A stretch of 64,000 nt of DNA from Hyphomicrobiaceae bacterium (GTDB taxonomy: Bacteria > Pseudomonadota > Alphaproteobacteria > Rhizobiales > Hyphomicrobiaceae), in assembly GCA_025359185.1 (NCBI GenBank), contig JANYHF010000085.1, forward strand, positions 28,620 to 92,619. The letters run 5' to 3'. The notes beneath the pieces are model-generated. The model worked only from the letters and a program-made list of their open reading frames with translations. It was not told the origin of the DNA and did no database searches. Both the position numbers and the translations under genes were made by a program. Of this stretch, positions 51,538 through 61,582 are shown in pieces (the first letter of the stretch is position 1; the number at the start of each line of letters is the position of its first letter).

Positions 51538-52863
51538 ATGCCCCCCCCCATTTCCTTGCACGATCTCTCCAATCTCGACGCGCCCGCCCGCAAGCGGCTG
51601 ACCCAACGCACGGAGGCGGACTTGTCCGTCTACATCGAGCGTGTCAAGCCGATCATCGAAGCGGTGCGGACTGAGGGCGACGTGGCCCTGTCGCGCTTTG
51701 CCGGGGAACTGGACAAGTCGCAGGTGCCCGCCAATGCCATCAAGGTGCGCTCGGCCGAGTTCGCAGGTGCGGACGCAGGCGTATTGCCTGAGGTTCGCGA
51801 GGCCATAGCCTTCGCCATCGAAAACATCCGCAAATTCCACGAGGCGCAAAAGCCAGAGGAGATGTGGATCAAGGAGGTGCGCCCCGGCGTTTGGGCGGGC
51901 GACCGTTGCACGCCCATCGACTCGGTCGCCTGTTATGTACCGCGTGGAAAGGGCTCGTTCCCCAGCGTGCTGATGATGACGGCTATTCCGGCCAAGGTCG
52001 CGGGCGTGCCCAAGATCGCGCTGCTCACGCCGCCGGGACCTGATGGCAAGGTGGATGCGGCGACGCTTTATGCTTGCGGCCTGATCGGCATTACCGACGT
52101 GTACAAGTGCGGCGGCGCGCAGGCGGTGGCGGCGGTGGCCTATGGTACCGAGACCGTGCCCAAATGCTTCAAGATCATGGGACCAGGCAGCCCCTATGTG
52201 GTGGCGGCTAAGCGGCTGCTGTCGGACATTATTGATCCAGGAACGCCGGCGGGCCCTAGTGAATGCATCGTGCTTGCTGACGAGACGGCAGATGGGAGGC
52301 TGGCCGGGCTCGATCTCATCATCGAAAGCGAGCACGGAGCAGATTCCTCCGCCTTCCTCGTCACACCAAGCCGCGCCGTCGCCGAGGCCGCCCGCGCCGC
52401 CATTCCCACCTATTGGGCGCAGATGGGCGAGCAGCGGGTGTCCTTCTCCTCCACAGTGCTCGGCGGCCAGAAGGGCGGCATCGTCCTCACCCGCGACATG
52501 GACGAGGCCATCGCCTTCACCAACGACTACGCGCCTGAGCATCTGCAAGTGCTGACCAAGGATCCGTGGGCGACCGTCGGCCGCCTGCGCAATGCCGGCG
52601 AAATCCTCATGGGCCGCCACACGCCAACGGTGCTGGGCAACTACGTGATCGGCCCCAACGCGGTACTGCCCACGGCGGGCTGGGCACGCACGGCCTCGCC
52701 CTTGTCGGTGTTCGACTATATGAAGCGCACGTCACTAGCTTATGTCACCGAACCTGCCCACGCAGAATTGGCCAAACACGCGCACCGGCTGGCGATTTAC
52801 GAAGGCTTCGATGGACACGCATTGGCGGTTTCGGATGTGCGGGCAAAACTGTTGAAGGGCTAG
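51538..52863 (+). CDS. HisD-family dehydrogenase (sulfopropanediol dehydrogenase-like)
   Basis: NAD-dependent alcohol dehydrogenase of the histidinol dehydrogenase family, 441 residues. HisD motifs CYVPRGKGSFPSVLMMT and the catalytic NDYAPEHL are present, but the positions aligning with E. coli zinc ligands Gln259 and Asp360 are Glu and Asn (ESEHGADSS and GNYVIGPNA), and NHVLP reads NAVLP. Those changes resemble HpsN (sulfopropanediol 3-dehydrogenase)-type paralogues rather than true HisD. The facing TauE/SafE exporter fits sulfonate use. Codons 2-4 are a run of nine C. Confidence 0.8.
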   Translation: MPPPISLHDLSNLDAPARKRLTQRTEADLSVYIERVKPIIEAVRTEGDVALSRFAGELDKSQVPANAIKVRSAEFAGADAGVLPEVREAIAFAIENIRKFHEAQKPEEMWIKEVRPGVWAGDRCTPIDSVACYVPRGKGSFPSVLMMTAIPAKVAGVPKIALLTPPGPDGKVDAATLYACGLIGITDVYKCGGAQAVAAVAYGTETVPKCFKIMGPGSPYVVAAKRLLSDIIDPGTPAGPSECIVLADETADGRLAGLDLIIESEHGADSSAFLVTPSRAVAEAARAAIPTYWAQMGEQRVSFSSTVLGGQKGGIVLTRDMDEAIAFTNDYAPEHLQVLTKDPWATVGRLRNAGEILMGRHTPTVLGNYVIGPNAVLPTAGWARTASPLSVFDYMKRTSLAYVTEPAHAELAKHAHRLAIYEGFDGHALAVSDVRAKLLKG

Positions 52864-53621
52864 TGCCGCATAACAGCCAGCACACCGGCACGGATAAGCT
52901 CAACAGATACGATCGCAAGACAAACATTCGCGATGAAGTAGAACCGCTCCTGTGAAACGTGTTTTGCCATCCAGACACCGCAGAGCGCCGCAACCACGGC
53001 CATTGGAAACAGCATCACGCTGGCTTCAAAATTGCGGATGTTGATCATGCCCAGCAGCATGAACGGAACAACCTTGATGAGATTGAGCGCCGCAAAACAC
53101 ATGGTCATGGTGCCCGCGAACATCACCGGCGGCAATTTTTGCGGCTGCAAGTAGACCTGCGCCAGCGGCCCACCGGCATGGCTGATGAAACTGGTGAAAC
53201 CGGAGCCGATAGACAGCAAACGCCCCACAGTGCCGCCCACCGGATGGCTCGGCATGGCGTGGAACTTCAAATACGAATTGTAGAACATGAAAACGAGACC
53301 GATGACGCCGACGATGATGGCTATATGCCCTTCGGTCACATAGGCGGCAGTCAGCCAACCGATCCCCAGGCCCGCAATGGAGCTTGGCAGCATGACGGCC
53401 AAGTGGGCTTTGTCGAAGGTCTTGCGGTAGGACCACACGCCGACACAATCCATCGCCAGCAGCACCGGCAGCAGAATGCCGGCAGCGATCGTGGGCGGCA
53501 CAACAAGGGAGAGCAGCGGCACGCCAAGCAGCCCCAGCCCCGTCAAAAACCCGCCCTTGGATAGTCCAACCAGAAACACGATGGGCAAGGCGGCGGCGTA
53601 GAACCAGGGGTCAGTGATCAT
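52860..53621 (-). CDS. TauE/SafE-family sulfite exporter
   Basis: Polytopic membrane protein of 253 residues with about eight predicted helices. The N-terminal IVFLVGLSKGGFLTGLGLLG with its conserved glycines and the second-half FTSFISHAGGPLAQVYLQPQ repeat are the TauE hallmarks. The family exports sulfite or sulfoacetate during sulfonate breakdown. It converges with the HpsN/HisD-like gene with a 4-bp 3' overlap, so the two are not an operon. Confidence 0.88.
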   Translation of the reverse strand: MITDPWFYAAALPIVFLVGLSKGGFLTGLGLLGVPLLSLVVPPTIAAGILLPVLLAMDCVGVWSYRKTFDKAHLAVMLPSSIAGLGIGWLTAAYVTEGHIAIIVGVIGLVFMFYNSYLKFHAMPSHPVGGTVGRLLSIGSGFTSFISHAGGPLAQVYLQPQKLPPVMFAGTMTMCFAALNLIKVVPFMLLGMINIRNFEASVMLFPMAVVAALCGVWMAKHVSQERFYFIANVCLAIVSVELIRAGVLAVMRH

Positions 53622-53774
53622 GGGTCGGGCCTGGGCTCGGCTGAATTGCGGTTGTCAGGTGAGCCGGTTAGCAGAGTGTGCCCTGGCACGTCATGCGGCC
53701 AATAGGTTTGCTTGCTCCAGGCCAGCGGGCTTGGGATACTACGTGACGCACTGATTCTCCGGGCACCTGCACCT

Positions 53775-53981
53775 ATGTCCACCCTCGAAGACCGCCAGAT
53801 TCGCGACAAGCTCTCTCAGCTTCGGCTGCAGCACCGTGATCTAGACATGGCCATCGAAGCGCTGGAGCAGGCCGAGGCCCAGGATCAGCTGCAGCTGCGG
53901 CGGCTGAAAAAGCAGAAACTGAAGCTCAAGGATGAGATCAAGATCCTCGAAGCGCGGCTGCTGCCGGACATCATCGCCTGA
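53775..53981 (+). CDS. DUF465 (YdcH) family protein
   Basis: A 68-residue coiled-coil protein from ATG 53775; the longer track start adds 21 codons without support. MSTLEDRQIRDKLSQLRLQH, then LDMAIEALEQAEAQDQLQLR and a lysine-rich end with the LKKQKLKLKDEI motif are the DUF465 pattern. Function unknown. Single gene between TauE and the polyol cluster. Confidence 0.85.
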   Translation: MSTLEDRQIRDKLSQLRLQHRDLDMAIEALEQAEAQDQLQLRRLKKQKLKLKDEIKILEARLLPDIIA

Positions 53982-54036
53982 GGGCAAGAATTTTCTGCAA
54001 TAGAATTCCGTCTGCCCACAATTTCATCACTCGGGT

Positions 54037-54108
54037 GGGTATAACCCGGGCGTGCTGCACTGCAGCGACGAATCCGGATTGACCGCGATCTCGTCTTCTG
54101 AGTAATTG
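54037..54108 (+). promoter_or_regulatory. candidate promoter/operator region of the polyol operon
   Basis: Upstream of the substrate-binding protein gene are GGGTATAACCC (54037-54047), the perfect palindrome GCTGCACTGCAGC (54054-54066) and TTGACC (54079-54084) with a weak -10-like TAATTG at 54103. The palindrome is a plausible operator for an unseen polyol regulator. Assignments are by inspection only. Confidence 0.35.
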
Positions 54109-54157
54109 CCAATCGTCTAGAGCAAAAGCTCAAACACCCTCACGGGAGGAAATCCTC

Positions 54158-55462
54158 ATGAAATTACGCCACACATTTTTGACGGCCTGCGCCGTTTTCG
54201 CCCTCGGTGGCATTGCGCAAGCCGCTGACGTCACGCTGACCATCGCCACGGTGAACAACGGCGACATGATCCGCATGCAGAAAATGACCGATGACTTCAC
54301 AGCCACCAACCCCGGCATCAAGCTGAACTGGGTAACGCTGGAAGAGAACGACCTTCGCCAGAAAGTGACGAAGGACATCTCCACCAAGGGCGGCCAATAC
54401 GACGTGCTGACCATCGGCATGTATGAAACCCCGATTTGGGGCAAGAAGGGCTGGCTCGTTCCACTCGCTGGCATCGATGATCCTGCCGACATTCTGCCCG
54501 CCGTTGCTGGCGGCCTGTCCTACGATGGCAAGCTCTATGCTGCCCCATTCTACGGCGAGAGCTCGTTCGTCATGTACCGCAAGGACCTGATGGCCAAGGC
54601 CGGCCTGAAGATGTCGGATACACCAACATGGGACGAGATCATCACCGCAGCTGACAAGATGACCGATCGCGCTAACGGCGTAAACGGCATCTGCCTCCGC
54701 GGCAAAGCTGGATGGGGCGAGAACATGGCGTTCCTGGGCACCATGGCAAACTCCTTCGGCGCACGCTGGTTTGATGAAAACTGGCATCCCCAGTTCGACC
54801 AGCCTGAGTGGAAAGCCGCCATCACCACCTACTTGAAGGTGATGAAGGATGACGGCCCGGCCGGCGCTTCAGGCAACGGCTTCTCTGAGAACCTTGCTCT
54901 GTTCCAGTCCGGCAAATGCGGCATGTGGGCTGACGCGACAGCCGCCGGTTCCTTCGTGATCGATCCGAAGGCATCCAAGAACGCTGCCGACGTCGGCTTC
55001 ACGATTGCTCCCGACAAGGGCTTTGGCAAACGCGCCAACTGGCTCTGGGCATGGGCTCTTGCAGTCCCCGCCGGTTCGCAGAAGGTTGAAGCTGCTCAGA
55101 AGTTCATCGGCTGGGCAACCTCCAAGCACTACGGCGAGCTGGTCGCTGCCAAAGAAGGCTGGGCCAACGTTCCTCCGGGCACGCGTACATCGCTGTACAA
55201 CAATCCGGAATATCTGAAGGTGCCATTTGCTGCGATGACTTTGGCTTCAATGAACGCAGCTGATCCGATGCATCCGACGGCTAAGCCCGTTCCGTACACT
55301 GGCATTCAGTTCGTTGCCATTCCTGAGTTCGCAGGCATCGGCACCAAGGTTGGCGAAATCTTCTCGTCGGCTCTGGCTGGCCAGATCACCGCTGACGAGG
55401 CTCTGGCTCAGGCTCAGACCTACACGACTGACGCCATGACCAAGGCGGGTTACATCAAGTAG
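54158..55462 (+). CDS. smoE: polyol/sugar ABC transporter substrate-binding protein (SmoE-like)
   Basis: Periplasmic binding protein, 434 residues, with signal peptide MKLRHTFLTACAVFALGGIA and cleavage after QAADV. Family 1 features are VTLTIATVNNGDM, DFTATNPGIKLNW, GKLYAAPFYGESSFVMYRKD and the C-terminal TADEALAQAQ. ATG 54158 has GGGAGG upstream. It opens a transporter operon followed by mannitol and sorbitol-type dehydrogenases, so sorbitol/mannitol is the likely ligand. A hairpin terminator follows its stop. Confidence 0.88.
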   Translation: MKLRHTFLTACAVFALGGIAQAADVTLTIATVNNGDMIRMQKMTDDFTATNPGIKLNWVTLEENDLRQKVTKDISTKGGQYDVLTIGMYETPIWGKKGWLVPLAGIDDPADILPAVAGGLSYDGKLYAAPFYGESSFVMYRKDLMAKAGLKMSDTPTWDEIITAADKMTDRANGVNGICLRGKAGWGENMAFLGTMANSFGARWFDENWHPQFDQPEWKAAITTYLKVMKDDGPAGASGNGFSENLALFQSGKCGMWADATAAGSFVIDPKASKNAADVGFTIAPDKGFGKRANWLWAWALAVPAGSQKVEAAQKFIGWATSKHYGELVAAKEGWANVPPGTRTSLYNNPEYLKVPFAAMTLASMNAADPMHPTAKPVPYTGIQFVAIPEFAGIGTKVGEIFSSALAGQITADEALAQAQTYTTDAMTKAGYIK

Positions 55463-55468
55463 AACTTG

Positions 55469-55510
55469 AGGCGCTCCTTTTCCCAATGCGCGGGAAGGGG
55501 CGCCTTTTTT
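55469..55510 (+). terminator. intrinsic terminator between SmoE and the permease genes
   Basis: AGGCGCTCCTTTTCCC pairs with GGGAAGGGGCGCCT (two unpaired T) around AATGCGC, followed by TTTTT. It lies 7-48 nt after the binding-protein stop and would let only part of the transcripts continue into the permease genes, giving an excess of binding protein. Confidence 0.8.
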
Positions 55511-55585
55511 GTATGCCTCAACTTGCTTTTTCAACGGGAGCGAGGCTTGGGCGGATTGCCCCGTTGGCATATTTTGAGCGGCATC

Positions 55586-56452
55586 ATGGCGACACGGCAG
55601 GCTCAGGTACTTGGAAGATGGGCATTGGCCCCAGCGGTTACCGTGCTCGCCGCCTGGTCATTCGTACCTCTTGCACTCACCATCTATTTTGCTTTTTTGC
55701 GTTATAACCTGCAGGATCCGGATAATACGGGCTGGGCCGGATTCTCGAATTTCTACTATTTTTTCAAGGACCCCTATTTCGTCAAGGATCTGATCAACAC
55801 AGTCTTGTTGGTTGCCGGCACGATCGTAACCACTGTGGTTGGCGGCACCCTGCTGGCGCTGTTGCTGGACCAGCCGTTCTGGGGGCGGGGCATCGTTCGC
55901 TTACTGATGATATCGCCATTCTTCGTCTTGCCAACCGTTTCGGCGCTGGTATGGAAAAACCTCATCATGCATCCGGTGTTCGGCCTGTTCGCCGGCATCC
56001 AGCGGTTTTTCGGCTCGCACGAGCCCTTGGACTGGTTCGGCCGGTTGCCACTCTTTTCTGTAGGAATTGTCGTGTCCTGGCAGTGGCTGCCCTATGCCGC
56101 GCTGATCTTGCTGACGGCGCTGCAGTCGCTCGATGAAGAGCAAAAGGACGCCTCCGCCATGGATGGCGCGGGGCCGCTCAGCTATTTCCGCTACATCGTG
56201 CTGCCGCATCTGGCCCGCCCGATCACTGTGGTCATCCTGATCGAAACCATTTTCCTTCTGAACACGTTTGCCGAAATCAAGGTCGGCGGCATCGGCGGCA
56301 TTGCTGGCAACCTCACCTATCTCGTGTTCTCGCAACTCAATGACGCAACCGACGTGGGCATGGCTGCGGCGGGCGGGTTGGTGGCCGTCGTGCTGGCCAA
56401 TGTCGTATCGGCCTTCCTTGTCCGCTTGGTCGGCAAGAACCTGGAGGCCTGA
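55586..56452 (+). CDS. smoF: polyol ABC transporter permease (SmoF-like)
   Basis: MalF-type permease, 288 residues from ATG 55586; the track ORF extends into the terminator region. About six helices, starting APAVTVLAAWSFVPLALTIY, with the EAA loop DASAMDGAGPLSYFRYIVLP for contact with the ATPase. Overlaps no gene but ends 4 nt before the second permease. Sorbitol/mannitol uptake by context. Confidence 0.88.
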   Translation: MATRQAQVLGRWALAPAVTVLAAWSFVPLALTIYFAFLRYNLQDPDNTGWAGFSNFYYFFKDPYFVKDLINTVLLVAGTIVTTVVGGTLLALLLDQPFWGRGIVRLLMISPFFVLPTVSALVWKNLIMHPVFGLFAGIQRFFGSHEPLDWFGRLPLFSVGIVVSWQWLPYAALILLTALQSLDEEQKDASAMDGAGPLSYFRYIVLPHLARPITVVILIETIFLLNTFAEIKVGGIGGIAGNLTYLVFSQLNDATDVGMAAAGGLVAVVLANVVSAFLVRLVGKNLEA

Positions 56453-56456
56453 GGAC

Positions 56457-57503
56457 ATGGCGCGCAGACAATCTCCTCGCCGCACTCTGCTTATCACCAT
56501 CGTCGCCTGGACGATTGGCCTGTTGATGTTCTTCCCGATCTTCTGGACAGCGGTCGCCGCCTTCAAGTCTGAGTCGGATGCCTATTCGCTTCCGCAAACC
56601 GTGCTCTCCACGCCCTGGACCTTCGAGAATTTCGGCATCGTCCAGGATCGTTCCGACTACTTCCGCTATGTGTTCAACACCACGGTGATTGTGGTTCTGT
56701 CGACGCTGCTTGGGCTGATGTTCGCCATACCCGCAGCCTGGTCCATGGCCTTTGCGCCGACGGCGCAATCCCGCAGCAGCTTGAGCGGCAGGCAATGGCT
56801 GGCGATCATTTTTTCTGGCCTCGTCATCTGCTTTCTCGGGCTCTACTTCACCGACTGGAAGCCGAGCAACGCGCTAGTTGGCTTCGCGCTGCTGCTGATC
56901 TTCGTCGTACCGGGCTCGCTCTGGGCCTGGTCGCAGAACACCTCCGGCACGCTGCTGTGGATGCTCTCCACCAAGATGATGCCGCCCGCCGGCGCGCTGA
57001 TCCCGATTTATTTGATCTTCAACCGCAACGGACTGGTCTTCAAGGATTGGGGCTGGATCAATTTGTCCGACTACAATCTGATCGACAGTTTTTGGGGCAT
57101 GGTGCCGTTGATGACCCTGCTCAATCTGCCCATCATCATCTGGATGCTGTTCACCTATTTCAAGGAAATTCCCGTCGGCATTCTGGAAGCCGCGCGCATG
57201 GATGGCGCGTCGCTATGGAACGAGCTGTTCCGGGTGCTGACACCCATGGCGCTGCCCGGCATCGCCTCCACCTGCCTGCTCAACATCATCTTGGCCTGGA
57301 ACGAGGCCTTCTGGTCGTTGAACCTGACCAACAAATACGCCGCCCCTTTGAGCTTCTTCATCTCGGAATATTCTTCTCCCGAGGGACAATTCTGGGCCAA
57401 ACTCTCGGCCGCCTCGATCATGGCCATCGCCCCTATCCTGGTCATCGGCTGGTTCTCGCAGAAACAGCTCGTGCGCGGTCTCACCTTCGGCGCCGTCAAG
57501 TAA
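56457..57503 (+). CDS. smoG: polyol ABC transporter permease (SmoG-like) with extra hydrophobic insert
   Basis: MalG-type permease of 348 residues from ATG 56457 against about 280 for the family. The EAA loop [20 protein letters not shown] and terminal [17 protein letters not shown] are standard. Residues about 102-163 ([20 protein letters not shown], then [20 protein letters not shown]) are an extra segment with two predicted helices between the usual second helix and TKMMPPAG. The even number of added helices preserves the topology of what follows. ATG 56457 is 4 nt after smoF. Confidence 0.85.
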   Translation: MARRQSPRRTLLITIVAWTIGLLMFFPIFWTAVAAFKSESDAYSLPQTVLSTPWTFENFGIVQDRSDYFRYVFNTTVIVVLSTLLGLMFAIPAAWSMAFAPTAQSRSSLSGRQWLAIIFSGLVICFLGLYFTDWKPSNALVGFALLLIFVVPGSLWAWSQNTSGTLLWMLSTKMMPPAGALIPIYLIFNRNGLVFKDWGWINLSDYNLIDSFWGMVPLMTLLNLPIIIWMLFTYFKEIPVGILEAARMDGASLWNELFRVLTPMALPGIASTCLLNIILAWNEAFWSLNLTNKYAAPLSFFISEYSSPEGQFWAKLSAASIMAIAPILVIGWFSQKQLVRGLTFGAVK

Positions 57504-57520
57504 CGATACGGATACGGATA

Positions 57521-58518
<998 letters not shown>

Positions 58519-58522
<4 letters not shown>

Positions 58523-59292
58523 AACGGCTCAACGGCAAATCGGCACTCATCACAGGCGGAGCGGGCGGCATCGGCGCGGCGTTCGCTGCAGGCTACGTAC
58601 GCGAGGGCGCAACGGTCGCCGTCGCCGACATCGACATGGCGCGCGCCGAAGCCACCGCCAAAGGCATCGGCCCCGCCGCCTATGCCCTGCACCTCGATGT
58701 GACCAACCAGACCTCGATCGATGCGGCCATCGCCGCTGTCGAAGCCCGCGCCGGCGGCCTCGACATCCTCGTCAACAATGCCGCCGTGTTTGACATGGGG
58801 CCGATCGTCGACTTGCCACGCGCCAGTTACGACCGGCAGTTCGCTATCAATGTCAGCGGCACGCTGTTCACGCTGCAAGCCGCCGCCAAGTCGATGATCC
58901 GCAACCAGCGCAAGGGGAAGATCATCAACATGGCGAGCCAGGCTGGACGGCGCGGCGAGGCACTGGTGATCGTCTATACCGCCAGCAAGGCGGCAGTTAT
59001 CAGCATGACCCAATCGGCAGGCCTGGAACTCATCAAGCACGGGATCAACGTCAACGGCATCGCGCCAGGCGTGGTCGAGACCGAGATGTGGGATGTCGTC
59101 GATGGCCTGTTCGCCAAATACGAGAACCTGCCAATCGGGGAGAAGAAGCGCCGGGTGGGACTCGCCGTCCCCTACGGCCGCATGGGCGTGCCTGAAGACC
59201 TTGTCGGCATGGCTATCTTCCTCGCCTCCCAAGAAAGCAACTACATCGTCGCCCAGACATACAATGTCGACGGCGGCAATTGGATGAGCTGA
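58519..59292 (+). CDS. smoS: SDR sorbitol dehydrogenase-like (SmoS)
   Basis: Classical short-chain dehydrogenase, 257 residues: coenzyme motif [16 protein letters not shown] (NNAG type), catalytic Tyr/Lys YTASKAA. Acidic residues after the second strand ([11 protein letters not shown]) indicate NAD preference. Its place after the transporter matches SmoS, which oxidises sorbitol to fructose (and galactitol to tagatose in some species). ATG 58519 overlaps the smoK stop. Confidence 0.85.
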
Positions 59293-59297
59293 CCCTG

Positions 59298-60773
59298 ATG
59301 GCCAAATCCTTGTCACTTGCCGCGCTCGGCTCGCTCGGTCCCAACGTCAGTGTGCCCAACTATCGTCGCGACAGCCTTTCACCCGGCATAGTTCATATCG
59401 GCGTCGGCAATTTCCATCGCGCCCATCAGGCCGTCTACATGGACCGGCTGTTCAACAAAGGCATGAACCTCGATTGGGCCATCGTGGGCACAGGCGTTCA
59501 AGCGGCAGACAAGAAGATGTTTGATGCGCTGACGGCCCAGGATTGTTTGTCAACCGTCGTGGAGCAAGAGGCCGGGGGCAGCTCAGCGCGCGTCACTGGA
59601 GTGATGACAGGCTTCATCCGGCCCGGCGACACGGCGGCCATTCTTGCACATCTTGCCGATAGGTCGACGCGGATCGTCACCATCACCGTCACCGAAGGCG
59701 GGTATTTCATCGATCCGGCAACGGGCCAATTCGACCCGCAGGCACCCGAGATCCAGCGCGATGCAGCGAACCCGGATGCTCCGGCCACAGCCTTTGGCCT
59801 TATCGCCAAAGGCTTGTCGCTCCGCCGCAGCGCAGGACTTCGCCCCTTCACTGTGATGTGCTGCGATAACATCCCCCATAACGGGGTGGTCACACGCAAT
59901 GCTGTGGCCGGTCTTGCACGCCTCACTGCCCCCGATCTGGCGAAGTGGATCGCAGCGGAAGCCGCTTTCCCCAATGCCATGGTGGACCGGATCACACCCG
60001 CGACGACCGACCACCACCGCGCGCAACTCGCGGAGAACTACGGCATCACCGATCGCTGGCCGGTGTTCTGCGAGGAGTACATCCAATGGGTGCTGGAGGA
60101 CCACTTCTCGGCAGGACGGCCCGCACTTGAAGACGTTGGAGTCACCTTTGTGCCCGACGTGGCTCCTTATGAGTTCATGAAAATCCGCATACTGAACGGT
60201 GGACATGCCTCGATTGCCTATGCCGGCTCCCTGCTTGATGTGCACTTCGTGCACGACGCCATGGCCCACCCGCTCATCGGCGGTTTCCTTGCCAAGGTCG
60301 AAACGGACGAGATCATCCCCACGGTGCCACCGGTGCCCAATGTTAATCTGCAGGACTACTACGCGCTGATCCATCGCCGCTTCTCAAATCCCAAAATCGG
60401 AGACACCATACCGCGCCTCGCTTTTGATGGCTCCAACCGGCAGCCGAAGTTCATCGTTCCTGTCATCGCCGACCGGCTGAAGGCAGGCGGCAGTATCCGG
60501 GGACTGGCGCTCGAATCCGCCCTCTGGTGCCGCCACTGCGCTGGAACGACGGAGACTGGTAAGCCGATCTCCGCCAATGACCCAAACTGGGACCGGCTGA
60601 GTGCCAAAGCCGACGCCGCACGGGGCGATCCTCAGGTCTGGCTGGAAATGGCGGATATCTACGGCGAGGTTGGCCGTGCAACGGTCATGCGTGAGGCCTT
60701 TGGCGCAGCACTCAATGCAATCTGGACACACGGTGCAGCTGCTGTGATAGCGGACTATTTGAGTACGTCCTGA
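59298..60773 (+). CDS. mtlK: mannitol 2-dehydrogenase (long-chain polyol dehydrogenase)
   Basis: Polyol dehydrogenase of the MDH family, 491 residues from ATG 59298; the track adds six codons that overlap smoS. The coenzyme motif HIGVGNFHRAHQAVYMDRL is near residue 32 and the catalytic KIRILNGGHA (Lys, Asn, His) near residue 300, with NPWRADG-like C-terminal material absent but normal length. It oxidises mannitol (or arabinitol) to the 2-ketose. It ends 12 nt before the second SDR. Confidence 0.88.
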   Translation: MAKSLSLAALGSLGPNVSVPNYRRDSLSPGIVHIGVGNFHRAHQAVYMDRLFNKGMNLDWAIVGTGVQAADKKMFDALTAQDCLSTVVEQEAGGSSARVTGVMTGFIRPGDTAAILAHLADRSTRIVTITVTEGGYFIDPATGQFDPQAPEIQRDAANPDAPATAFGLIAKGLSLRRSAGLRPFTVMCCDNIPHNGVVTRNAVAGLARLTAPDLAKWIAAEAAFPNAMVDRITPATTDHHRAQLAENYGITDRWPVFCEEYIQWVLEDHFSAGRPALEDVGVTFVPDVAPYEFMKIRILNGGHASIAYAGSLLDVHFVHDAMAHPLIGGFLAKVETDEIIPTVPPVPNVNLQDYYALIHRRFSNPKIGDTIPRLAFDGSNRQPKFIVPVIADRLKAGGSIRGLALESALWCRHCAGTTETGKPISANDPNWDRLSAKADAARGDPQVWLEMADIYGEVGRATVMREAFGAALNAIWTHGAAAVIADYLSTS

Positions 60774-60785
60774 GGAGGTCGCCAG

Positions 60786-61562
60786 ATGTATCTTGCCAAA
60801 CTGAGACTAGATGGCCGAGTCGCAGTTGTGACTGGCGCAGGTCAGGGTATCGGTTATGCCTGCGCCGAGGCACTAGGTGAAGCGGGCGCAGTGGTCGTTG
60901 TCGCCGAGATCATGACAGACCGAATGCAGGAGGCCGTGTCACACCTTAAGGCCAAGGGCCTGAAGGTGAGTGGCCTTGTCCTCGATGTCACCAAATCGGC
61001 CGATGTGGACAAGGTCTGCGCCGCCATCATCAAAGAGCACGGGCGTATCGATGTGCTCGTCAACAATGCCGGCATCGCGCGCAGCTTTGTGAAGGCCGAG
61101 GACACCTCTGACGAGCATTGGCGCGCGCACATGGACATCAATCTGGATGCCGTCTTTTGGTGCTGCCGCGCTTTTGGCCGCGAAATGCTGAAAGCGGGAA
61201 GGGGATCGATCGTCAACATCGGCTCGATGTCCGGCATGATCGCCAACAAACCTCAGGAACAAGCGTTCTACAACGCTTCCAAGGCCGCCGTGCATCACTT
61301 GACGCGATCTCTGGCCGCCGAGTGGGCCGCGCGGGGCGTGCGTGTGAACGCCGTGGCGCCGACATATGTTGAGACCCCTTTGACAAAGTTTGCCATGACT
61401 GACATGCCCGACGTTTACAAAACCTGGCTTGAGATGACGCCGATGGGCCGGGTTGGCCAGCCGGACGAGATCGCCTCTGTTGTCCACTTCCTCGCCAGCG
61501 ACGCGTCGAGCCTTATGACGGGCTCCATCGTGCTCGCCGATGGCGGCTATTGTTGCTGGTAG
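60786..61562 (+). CDS. SDR polyol dehydrogenase (substrate uncertain)
   Basis: Second short-chain dehydrogenase, 258 residues: TGAGQGIGYACAEALG, NNAGIAR, YNASKAAVHHLTRSLA and the C-terminal GSIVLADGGYCCW. Ribosome site GAGGAGGTCGCC precedes ATG 60786. Placed between mannitol dehydrogenase and an FGGY pentulose kinase, it probably oxidises a pentitol (D-arabinitol or ribitol) to the pentulose used by that kinase. This is inference from neighbours. Confidence 0.82.
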   Translation: MYLAKLRLDGRVAVVTGAGQGIGYACAEALGEAGAVVVVAEIMTDRMQEAVSHLKAKGLKVSGLVLDVTKSADVDKVCAAIIKEHGRIDVLVNNAGIARSFVKAEDTSDEHWRAHMDINLDAVFWCCRAFGREMLKAGRGSIVNIGSMSGMIANKPQEQAFYNASKAAVHHLTRSLAAEWAARGVRVNAVAPTYVETPLTKFAMTDMPDVYKTWLEMTPMGRVGQPDEIASVVHFLASDASSLMTGSIVLADGGYCCW

Positions 61563-61582
61563 GCGCGCGAAACCCGAGGCAC

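Noticed and set aside
51040-52620. 526-codon minus-strand ORF
   Set aside because: Antisense to the alpha/beta hydrolase and HisD-family gene; no recognisable protein.
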